Shown one piece after another: positions 8,692 through 17,500 of a stretch of 20,355 bases of DNA (its first letter is position 1; every line of letters starts with the position of its first letter). The notes below the pieces were generated by a model, which saw only the letters and a program-made list of their open reading frames with translations, had not been told where the DNA came from and searched no databases. A program made the translations under genes and the position numbers. The DNA comes from Methylococcaceae bacterium (GTDB lineage Bacteria; Pseudomonadota; Gammaproteobacteria; Methylococcales; Methylococcaceae), in contig VEPB01000079.1 in assembly GCA_012026715.1 (NCBI GenBank), forward strand, positions 1-20,355. The letters are read 5' to 3'.

Positions 8692-10026
8692 TCAATAGGT
8701 GCAGGTCAGGATGCCGTTGAGCCCTTGAGCGGCCAGCGGCGGGTCGACGCGCATGTAGGTAGCGGGTCCGGACATCGTCAGGCCCCACGAATTCAGCTGA
8801 AACAGCGAATGGTTGTGGGAGATGATGAAGAACTCGCCGCACTGGTTGACCGTCGTGATCCCTGGCGGCAAGGTTCCCTGCTGGCCGAGGTAGGGGCTGC
8901 CACTGTAGAAGTCGAGATAGCTGAGGTTGGCCGGGTCCGGCAGCGCCATCGGCACCGGGTTGCTGGCGGAGTAGTTTTCCGCGTCGTACCACTTGAAGAT
9001 CACGTCCCAGGTCTGGCCCGGACCGACATTGACCACGAACTTCTCGAAGGACAAATCCTGTCCGCCCGGTCCAGCCAGCGGCCGGCCATCGCGACCGATC
9101 ACCAGACCATTGTTGCCATGCGGATGAAACGGGTAGTCCAGTGAACCCACGTTCAGGTAGCGGATGGCACCGGGATACGGGTGCGAGGCATCGACGGGAT
9201 GAACCCGCGCCAAGGCTCCATAGGGTTGATTGGGCAGCCAGCTCGCAGCATTGTCGGCGATGGCGTCCGGGAAGCCACGGCCGTTCAGCTGCCAGTAGCG
9301 CGGCCGGTACTGGGTGATGTCATAGAAGCTGTAGACACCGCTTTCTTCGGCCTGATGCTGATAGGGGTCGATCTCCGACAGCAGCACCATGAACTCCTCA
9401 TTCCAAGGTGTGGCAGTCCCCGAATTGGCTGTTGTGGTGAAGCGGCTGTCCGACCGGTCGAACAGGTAGTCAGCACCCAGCGTCGGCCGTACGATCAAGG
9501 CACCGTGCAAGCCCATGCGCACCTGTTTTTCCGGATTGGTGCCGGATTCGTAGATGTAGGTGCCCGGCTTGGAGGCGGTGAAGGTGTAGGAAACGGTTCC
9601 GTTTGGTACCGCTGAATTGGTGAGCGACGTGATCGTCGTCCCAGTGATCTCCGGCTGCACCGGCTGTCCGCCGACCGTCACGTTCTCCTGGCCGGGGAAC
9701 ATGATGGAAGCAGGTTCCGCCAACTTGTTGTGCAGCACGATGGTGACGGTGTCGCCCTCGTTCACGCACAGCACTGGACCCGGAGTCTGAAACGGCTGCC
9801 CGGTCAGCGCGTAGCTCCACATGAAGATGCTGTTGCCGTCGGGCATGGGGATGTTGCCAATGGCGGTATCCAGGTTGAAGGTCGGGTTGGGCCCGCCGGA
9901 TGTGCAGGCGACGCCCACCTTGGGGAGTGCCGCCCAGGCCTGACTGGCGCCGCACAGCAGGCCGATGGCAGCTGCGAGGGTCGGCCATGCGGAGGTTTTC
10001 CGCTGGAAGTTTTCTTGTGTGTTCAT
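8692..10026 (-). CDS. Exported multicopper-oxidase-fold protein with C-terminal HxH motifs only
   Basis: The 444-residue protein (start at 10026) has a Sec signal peptide ending AWA|AL. It has the multicopper oxidase fold: the first cupredoxin domain ends in VRMGLHGALIVRP, followed by LLSEIDP and QLNGRGFPDA segments shared with both neighbours. The first domain has lost its copper residues (SIMFPGQE in place of HWHG, YIYESGTN in place of YHCH). The last domain keeps two HxH motifs: HPH at 301-303 in YPFHPHGNNG, and HNH at 404-406 in ISHNHSLF. Compared with the classical HPxHxHG and HCH motifs, the type 1 His is Tyr298 and the type 1 Cys is Asn405, so it can offer four trinuclear-type His but no blue copper site. 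An in-frame GTG at 10053 lacks support; GGAG at 10033-10036 favours 10026. It lies 32 bases after the Tat oxidase gene. Confidence 0.85.
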   Translation of the reverse strand: MNTQENFQRKTSAWPTLAAAIGLLCGASQAWAALPKVGVACTSGGPNPTFNLDTAIGNIPMPDGNSIFMWSYALTGQPFQTPGPVLCVNEGDTVTIVLHNKLAEPASIMFPGQENVTVGGQPVQPEITGTTITSLTNSAVPNGTVSYTFTASKPGTYIYESGTNPEKQVRMGLHGALIVRPTLGADYLFDRSDSRFTTTANSGTATPWNEEFMVLLSEIDPYQHQAEESGVYSFYDITQYRPRYWQLNGRGFPDAIADNAASWLPNQPYGALARVHPVDASHPYPGAIRYLNVGSLDYPFHPHGNNGLVIGRDGRPLAGPGGQDLSFEKFVVNVGPGQTWDVIFKWYDAENYSASNPVPMALPDPANLSYLDFYSGSPYLGQQGTLPPGITTVNQCGEFFIISHNHSLFQLNSWGLTMSGPATYMRVDPPLAAQGLNGILTCTY

Positions 10027-10032
10027 TGTTGA

Positions 10033-10036
10033 CTCC
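10033..10036 (-). promoter_or_regulatory. Ribosome binding site deciding the start at 10026
   Basis: GGAG on the minus strand stands 6 bases before the ATG at 10026. This supports MNTQENF as the true N-terminus over a GTG 27 bases upstream, and it leaves a normal signal peptide. Confidence 0.7.
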
Positions 10037-10058
10037 GTCGTTCGAATAGCCACGGCCG

Positions 10059-11447
10059 TTAAGCGACAGTTGTGTCTTGCGACGTTTGATTCGGGACCTG
10101 CTGCGCGGCGTTGGTGCCGGGCGGGTAAACCCGAATCTCGGTGCGCTGGCCGCCAAACCCGCCCGCCAGGTTGTTGGCGTGCTCGAAGTTGCGGTTGTAG
10201 AGCACGAAGGTGGTCACCGAAGTCACGTTGGGTGCGGTGAAGATGGCGTCGATGCTTTCCCCTGCCCCGAACTGCAGCGTGCTGGTCTCGTAGCTGGTAT
10301 CGGTGCCATCACGTCCCCGCATCGGCGTCGCATCCTTGCCGACCACGCGCACCCGTCCGCCTTCCAGCGTCATCGCCGCTTCGCGGAATCCGAGATTGAC
10401 CAGTCGCAACAACACCCGTTCGCCGGCGTTGCATTCCACCAAGGACGACAGAGGTTGGTATTGCAGGTTACCCGTATTGGGAAGGTCGCCATTCGCATCG
10501 ATGTTGTAATCGACAGCATGGGTCGAAGTGCTGATTTTGTACGGACTGTTAGGAGCCAGCGTGTCGGGATAGGTACGCCCGTTGATCAACCCGAAGTCGG
10601 CGCGGTAGTCGGTCCAGTCGGGCAGTTGGATGTGGGCGTCGTCCCAGTGCGCTTCCGCCCACACCTCGGTGAGCAGCAGGGCGAACTCGCGGTCGTAGCC
10701 AGTCGAGCCGTTGCCGTCGTTGTACGCGTACTTGCCGCTCGGGTAGAGCGCCATGTTGCCGTTCTGCTTCGGACGCACGAACACCAACCCCGTCATGCCC
10801 ATGTGCACGTGCTCCACGTCTTCGACGTGGCAGTGGTACATGTAGGTGCCGGGATCGCGCGGCCGGAAGATGTAGCGGAACCATTTGCCCCCCGGCGGAA
10901 CGCCGATTGATCCGGTCGGCTCGCCGTCGAACAACGGAATGACATTTCGGAAGCCGTGCCAGTGGATGGTGTGGGAGTCGAACAGATCCGGCCGCTGCTG
11001 CATGCCCAGATTGGTCAGATCCATCTTGAAGTCTTTCGGATTGGTGACCGGATCGTATTCGTCCAGCCAGAACAGCGGCGCGCTGGCCTGAGCTTTCATC
11101 TTCTGCTTGTTGATCAAGGTTGCGGAATTGGTGAGATCTTTTGAATGCCGGGTGATGTTGCGAAAGCCGAAGATGTAGGTCGTGAACGGCGGTGGCGCCG
11201 CCGAGTCGGGATGGTAGAAGCCGATGGCGGGGCTGGTTGGCAGCGAGATCCAGCCGTCGGTGCCGGCCCAGAACAGGTCAGCGTCAGTGGGAAAGGGACT
11301 GGCGGCTGCCAGCGCCTCGCTGACCGGGAGAATCCGGCGCAAGGGAGTGGGGACCAAACCCGATGCGGCCGCGAACGCCGCGCCGCCGCCTGCCAGTTTC
11401 AGGAACCGGCGCCGGCTGAAACCGTTAGAGTCATCTTTGTTATTCAT
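10059..11447 (-). CDS. Tat-exported multicopper oxidase with type 1 copper site in the first domain
   Basis: The protein is 462 residues from the ATG at 11447. Its N-terminus has a textbook Tat signal, SRRRFLKLAGGGAAFAAAS, so it is folded, probably with cofactor, before export. The first cupredoxin domain carries HTIHWHG (His159, His162, His164) and YHCHVEDVEHVHMGM (His205, Cys206, His207, His213, His215, Met218). This gives a complete type 1 copper set and two HxH motifs of a trinuclear cluster. The C-terminal domain, where HPxHxHG and HCH normally sit, has none: NLGFREAAMTLEGG stands there instead. The layout recalls two-domain oxidases with blue copper in domain 1 (type C). It shares LINGRTYPDT and the LLTEVW region with the next two genes. 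GGAG lies 8 bases upstream of the ATG. Likely role: oxidising a metal ion or small organic in the periplasm or at the surface; the substrate cannot be read from sequence. Confidence 0.88.
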   Translation of the reverse strand: MNNKDDSNGFSRRRFLKLAGGGAAFAAASGLVPTPLRRILPVSEALAAASPFPTDADLFWAGTDGWISLPTSPAIGFYHPDSAAPPPFTTYIFGFRNITRHSKDLTNSATLINKQKMKAQASAPLFWLDEYDPVTNPKDFKMDLTNLGMQQRPDLFDSHTIHWHGFRNVIPLFDGEPTGSIGVPPGGKWFRYIFRPRDPGTYMYHCHVEDVEHVHMGMTGLVFVRPKQNGNMALYPSGKYAYNDGNGSTGYDREFALLLTEVWAEAHWDDAHIQLPDWTDYRADFGLINGRTYPDTLAPNSPYKISTSTHAVDYNIDANGDLPNTGNLQYQPLSSLVECNAGERVLLRLVNLGFREAAMTLEGGRVRVVGKDATPMRGRDGTDTSYETSTLQFGAGESIDAIFTAPNVTSVTTFVLYNRNFEHANNLAGGFGGQRTEIRVYPPGTNAAQQVPNQTSQDTTVA

Positions 11448-11455
11448 TGCATAAT

Positions 11456-11459
11456 CTCC
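11456..11459 (-). promoter_or_regulatory. Ribosome binding site deciding the start at 11447
   Basis: GGAG lies 8 bases before the ATG at 11447 and puts the twin-arginine motif close to the N-terminus (residues 10-16). An upstream in-frame start at 11543 would add 32 residues translated from the spacer hairpins and is unlikely. Confidence 0.7.
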
Positions 11460-11479
11460 GAATGATGCTGTGGGAGGCT

Positions 11480-11504
11480 GGGTCGACGCCTTGCGCGTCG
11501 ACCC
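11480..11504 (-). other. Perfect 10-bp hairpin in the spacer before the oxidase gene
   Basis: GGGTCGACGC at 11480-11489 and GCGTCGACCC at 11495-11504 pair perfectly around a 5-base loop. It lies about 20 bases upstream of the oxidase ribosome site and is not followed by a T-run on the minus strand. It could protect the 3' end of the long upstream message or cut read-through into the oxidase gene. Confidence 0.6.
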
Positions 11505-11525
11505 GCCGCGATCCGGACAGGCTGA

Positions 11526-11544
11526 GTTGCGGCCGATCCGCAAC
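11526..11544 (-). other. Perfect 7-bp hairpin after the giant surface-protein gene
   Basis: GTTGCGG at 11526-11532 pairs with CCGCAAC at 11538-11544 around the loop CCGAT. It is the first of two hairpins met by polymerase leaving the 2095-residue gene, 16 bases after its stop. No U-tract follows. Confidence 0.5.
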
Positions 11545-11560
11545 CCAACCGTTTCCTCGG

Positions 11561-14500
11561 CTAGGGCAAGGTGCCGCCGGCGAAGTTGTCGACGCGGGCG
11601 TTAGCCACAATCAAGCTGGCAGGTATCTGCAGGCCGATCCGCCCAGATCCGGTCGTCCAACTGTTGCCGCCCGATGTCGGTAGCGTCACCGATCCAATCC
11701 ACGTGGAGTTTTTCCAGACATTGACGACGCCACCGGCATCGGCAACGGCAGTCAGGGTGTCCCCATTTGCAAACGACGTTGCGATGGTGCCGCGTTGCGT
11801 CGTTGTGGCCCCAACCGTCGTGCTAACTACCACCTGGCTGGTTAAACCTAAGTACCCGACGGTGATGTAGTTAGCCGGTGCCGTTGCGGTTCCGCCATTT
11901 GCCTTAAGGATGACAGCAGTCGGAGAAGCGATGCCCAATGGTGCAGCACTGAAAGTAAAGGCAGCTCCCTGCTTGTTCCCGAACGTCGCCGCGTTCCAGA
12001 ATGCGCTGCCACCCACCAGATTAGGGGTGCCAGCCTGATTGCTGAATATTCGGACGGCTGCGTTGCCTCCAGTAGTGGTCTGACTCCAGTTCGTTCCGAG
12101 GGTATTTGCATTCGCCCGGTTGAAGTTGTCGAGAACACTCAGCGTCGGTAATGGGACGACGATTGCGTCCGAATCCGTCGCGGAGTTGTTGCCGGTGCTT
12201 GGATCAGTAATACCCCCCGTCGCTGCCACCGTGGCTGTGTTGGCAACCGTAGTAGCTGTCGGATTGGCAACCACCGTCGCGTTCACAGCGAATGTCACAT
12301 TGGTTCCGACGGAGAGCGCTACCGGACCGCTGATGTTTCCAGTTCCCGAGGCAGCCGGGCAGGTGGCGCCGGTAACGGCAGTGCATGTCCAGCTTGCCCC
12401 GGTAAATTGCGTGGGCATGGTATCGGCCACCGTCGCGCTGGCCGAACTCGGTCCAGCGTTGGAGACCACGATGGTGTAGGTCACCGCCTGGCCCGGGCTG
12501 ACGCTTGTTACGCCATCGGTTTTGCTGATCGACAGATCCGCAAGAATCGGTGCTGCCACATACTCATCGGCACCGATGTCCGGATTCCCCGTCCGGGTTT
12601 GGTTGTCGATGTCGAACGTTGGTGCCCCAGTCGGGTTTCCTCCGTTAATCCCGTTTGCCGTCGGCAACAGGTGGTAATCGCCGAGGATGCTGGGAGCCAC
12701 GTCCTGCGTGACCATGATGGCGCCGAGCAGGGCCGGGTTGTTACGCCAGGGTTGGAAGGTCAATACCGTGTCGAACGGGGTCACGACGCCTGGATTGGAA
12801 CCGACCCACGAATTCGTCGGGGTGATGGTTCCGCTTCCATCGGCAAATCCGTAATCCCAGATGTTAACGGGAGTGGCATCACCCGGCAGGCCGATGCCGG
12901 TGACCGTGGGACCCGCTCGAGTGCCTGCCCGGTTGTCCCAGAACGAGGTGTTCCTCACCACGGGAGGCGTGACGGCCGCTACACCCGTGTTGGTCAACTG
13001 CACACTGTTCGCCGCCGTTGAAAGTCCAGCCGGGGCAGGTTGTCCCGTACTGGTCACCGCGGTGGCCGTCGTGATGTTCTTCATCACCGTGTTGTTGATG
13101 AAGTTCACCGCAGGCGCGTCATCCAGCGCCACGCCGCCACCCTCGTGGGTGGAGACGTTGTTCACGATCATGTTGTTGTAAACATTCATCGTGAAGTTGC
13201 CGGCCATCAGGAAGCGGATGCCGCCACCGTCGTCATTGGCCTGGTTGGACTGGATGAGGTTGTTGTGGATGTCCACCGGCCCGGTGCCCTGGGGACCGTT
13301 GGGTGTGCCGTAGTCGGCGTTCGGGTCGACCGGCAGTGCGCCCGCGATCATGATGCCGCCGCCTTCATCGTAGGAACGATTGAAGTAGATACGGTTGTCA
13401 TGGATTTGGCCCACACCGGTCGTATTGCGCCCGTACTGGCTGATGCCGCCGCCATATTCGGCGGAGAAGTTGCCGCAAATATCGTTGTTGCGCACCTCGT
13501 AGTTGTCGGAACCGGCGAAGAGGCCGATACCGCCCGCCAGATTGGTGCCGCCATTGGCGACGATCCGGTTGTTGGCGATCAGCACGTTGTCGTTGTGCTG
13601 GTTGGTTCCTTCGTTCGGATCGTTGCCAGTGAGGTTGGGCGTGCCGATGCGGATGGTGCCGTAGGAGCCACCATTGTTCTGCACCACGTTGTTGGTGATC
13701 TGCAGATAGTGGGTGTAGGCATTGGCAAAAATGGCTCCGCCTTGGGTGACCACGCCTGGAGGAAGACCGGTGGGTCCGCCGCCGATCTGGTTGATGTTGG
13801 CCGGGAAGCCCTGCTGGTTGCCGCCGCGCAGGTCGAAGCCGTCGATGGCTGCCCGATAGGACGAGCCGAACGCGGTGGTCGTGCGAGCAAACCAGGTGAC
13901 GTCGGCGCCTTCGTAGATGGACTGCGTGCCGACCCAGCCAATGGCTTGCAAGGCAGCGATCTTGGTCTGCCAATCGTTAAAGATTTGGCTATCGCCGACG
14001 AAACCGCCGCCGTCGATGATGGAACCCGGCACCCAGGTTGCACCCTGGAAGCCGCCCGGCCCGACGCCTTGGAGCTTGATCGGTTTTGAAACGATCAGGT
14101 TCTCGTAATACGCGCCGAATGGGTTGATGCGGGCGCCTTGCGGTTCGCCAGGGTACACAACGATCAGTCGATTCCCTGAGTTAGGAATTTCAGCTGCATC
14201 GATTGCGGCTTGAATGGTGGGATAGGTTCGCCCTGGCCCGACCCGGTAGATCGTGGGGTTGTAGCCAGAAGCTCCGCTTCCTCCAGTAACGTGGAACGTG
14301 ATTCCATTGATGGTGCTTAACCCATTGCCAGCTCGGATGCTGAGCTGTTGCGGCCCCCGCGGCGTGGAGTTGGGTACCGTGAACGTGATCTGAGTGTCGT
14401 TCCACGTGGCGTAGTTAGTCGAATTGACCCCGCCAACGGAAACCACACCAGAGCCACGGCTGTTACCGAAGCCAAGACCACTAATCGTTACGGAAGTACC

Positions 14501-17500
14501 GCGCGGACCGTCGACGGTATTCAATGCAAACAACTGCGGTCGCGTCGGTTCCACCGGACATTGCACCGGCTGCGTAGTCTGACCTCCAGGAAGCTGAACG
14601 GTTACGCCCACTTGAGTCGGCGCAAGGTCGGCGGGCACCAGCAGGCCGGGAAAGGTCTCGAACTCGGCTGCGATGGTGCGGAACTGCGGGTTGTAGTTGG
14701 GGTTCAGCCGACCCTGCGCACCCGGATCGTTGCCGACGAAGCGGTACAGGTTGGCGCAGACGCCGGAAGGCGTCGGGCAACTGATGCGATTGGTCGAGGG
14801 CAACAGCACGTCGAACAGCCCGTTGTAGTCCGACTCGGTGGTATAGACCAGCTTGTTGGCCCAGTCGTATATGCCCACCGGCGCGAACGGTACGCCGGCT
14901 TTCTCGCCCAAATCCAGCGATTTGACGTTACTGGAAAAGTTGAGGTCGTCGACGATCAGCCCCCAATGCCGGCCCGGCAGGGGGACGTCGGTGAAGTAGT
15001 TGAAGTTGGGCGCAATGGAAACGCCGTTGGCCACATTGATCAGTTTGACGTTGCACAGCGGCTTGGCCTGGCCTTCATAGGGGCTGCCGTTGAGGCCGCC
15101 CGGATCGGCCAGGGTGGGGTTTTCGACAGGAACCGATGGAAGTACCGGCACAGTGACACCTGCCGGCAAGGAAGCTGCGTTGGTTGGAGCCGCCCAGCCA
15201 TCGGTACCCGAATCCTTGACATCCACGATATGCAGCGGACCCGCGCAAGCCGGCGGCGGCGCCGCGGGCACGAAGACATCGCCGTTGGCGATATTGATGT
15301 CCTCTTCCTTGGTGACCTGATACATCGGGCGGCCCAAGGCGTCATTGGGAACTTCCACTTCCACCAGGTAGTCGCGACCACCGGGGATGGGTTGCATGGA
15401 GGTGCCAGTCGAGCAACTGCCATTGGCCGGATTGAATGTTCCCCAGGTGACGGTCGTTCCGGACAGGCTGTAGCAGGCCTCGCCGAATCCGTAGTTGCCG
15501 TTGACCGAAGCGCCGAAACTGCCATCGGCGGCGTTGGGTCCGAATTGCATGCCCATCAGCGGGCCTTCGAGACAGTCGGCGCCTGAGGTGGTCGGTAGCA
15601 CAAATTCAGTGCCGGTCACGCTGTGGGTCAGTACATTGGTGTCCCCGCCACGGGCCTTACATCCGGAAGGATCGGTCAGGTTGGTCGGCCGTTCCCAGGT
15701 TTCGGTGATGTACTGATTCAGTAAAGGCCCTTTTTTGTAGGAGCCGTCCGCATTCAATTGATAACGCAGTGCTCCCGTGGAACAGATTTGGGTAGTCGGG
15801 TCGGTGCACAGCAGCGGCGCGTAAAGGTTGACCGTCAAGTCCGGTATGCCCGGCTGCCAGATTTCGGTAACGGCATAGCGCGGGTCGAGTTCGTTGCGGG
15901 TGGTATCGTAGGTTACGGTGCCGACGATGCCGCCATTGCGCGGATCGACGCAGCCGGTGTAGCTGCCGGCCGGACTGCAGGACGATCCGGCGCCGTCATA
16001 GGCATGCAGACCCCAGTCCAGGGTTCCGCCCAGGCCGATGATGGGGAGGACATTCACGTCCACCCCGCTGCCGATCACCGTCGTCGGTGCCGGCTGGTTA
16101 TCGGCCTGATAGGTGACGCCGGTGGTGTAAAACTGCGGGGTGTACATTTCCTCCACCAGCCACTGAGTCATCGGGTAGGCGTTGACCATCTCGTAGTAGC
16201 CGGGCTCGCCGGTGACCGGGTGGTTATGGGTCCTTTCACCGGTCGCACCACGGTCCATGACCGAGTTTTCGCGCTTCTTCATGGTCAGGACCATGTTGTT
16301 CAAGCCCGTCTCACCCGGGTCCTTTTTCCCGTTTCGATTCACGTCGTTGAATACGAAGCCGGAAATCTTGGTCCACCAGCCACTGAGAGGCAGGGTTCCC
16401 ATGTCCACCGTGGAATCCGTGGGCAACACGGTGACGTTGACGAGGTCGAGAATCTGATTCTGCGGTTCGTCCCACCAGGTCAGCGTGTAGGTGCCGGCAG
16501 GAACGCCGGGAATGGAGAAGGTGCCGTCAGCGTTGCCCTGTCCAACCCAAATGGCCTGATCGCCATTGTTGACGTCGTTCAGAGACAGCCATGGCCGTTC
16601 GATGGGGCCGTCATCCCAGGCTCCCGCCAAACCGCCCCAGATGGAACCGTTGGGGACGAAACCGCCCTGAGCCGGCACATAGACCCGGATGTGCCGGACC
16701 GAACCGGTGATGTTGGCGCCGCTGCCCAGTACGGCGGTCGGAGTGGGCTTGACGAAGCCGAAGAAGGTGGCCGGGAACGGCTCGCCTCCGACGACGAATT
16801 CGGTATCCAGCCCAGTCGCGCCTTCCATCACCCAGGCATCCCAGTCGTGGTTGCCTTCCAGCGTCGTGGTCTGCACCCAATCGCTGCCCAATGGCGGCGT
16901 GGCCGACAGGGCATAGCGGTTGGGCCCGACGTTGGGAATCTTGAGTTTGCCTTCGATAACGGCACCTGCCGGAATGGGCTTTCCTTCGACCGTATTGGCG
17001 ATGCCAGTGGTGTCTATTGGGCAGCGGCCGTCAGCATCGGCCGGTGCTACCGTACCAATGTCTTGGCCTCCGCTGACGACATAGCATTTGCTGACACACT
17101 GGCCACCCGTGCCGGCCACATAGTTGCCGCTACTGTCGTATTCGGCGCAAAGCGGATTGCCGAAGACGTCGGTGGTGACTGGGCCTAGGTAGTCGTTGAT
17201 CTGTCCGAGCCAACCGGCGAGTCCACGCTCGGCGGGTACGTCTGGCGCGCTGTTGGTGGGGACGTTGTCTTCGAAGATTTCGGCCTGAATGGTCGCGGCC
17301 GGCAGGGGGTTCGTGCTGGTGTTTACCAGTTCGACTTCCAGATCGGGCGGCGTGCCACTGGCGGGCACGGTAAAGTGGGTGCCGTCAAGCTTGTAGAAGT
17401 AATGGGTGCTTGGGTCACCGGCTGTGCCATAACCGTCGGCCTGGATCGAAATCAGGTAGCGGCCGGGTGGCATGCTCGTTATCTCGGTCAGGGGCGAAGT

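Noticed and set aside
10077..10910. 277-codon open frame on the plus strand over the oxidase gene
   Set aside because: The minus strand encodes HWHG, HCH and a Tat signal there, so the plus frame is a shadow.
10059..11447. Copper nitrite reductase (NirK)
   Set aside because: NirK has a different type 1 loop and a type 2 His set across trimer interfaces; this protein has HWHG and HCH trinuclear-type motifs and the MGM ending typical of multicopper oxidases.
13040..14089. 349-codon open frame on the plus strand, rich in Val and His
   Set aside because: It mirrors the beta-helix repeats of the minus-strand gene; its repetitive composition follows from the NN/GG-rich turns on the other strand.
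14348..15586. 412-codon open frame on the plus strand
   Set aside because: Antisense shadow of the same surface-protein gene, with no domain and no ribosome site of note.
15758..17188. 476-codon open frame on the plus strand
   Set aside because: It is antisense to the giant surface-protein gene, whose product shows clear domains. The plus-strand reading has no recognisable domain and an Arg/Gly/Val-rich composition typical of antisense frames in GC-rich DNA.
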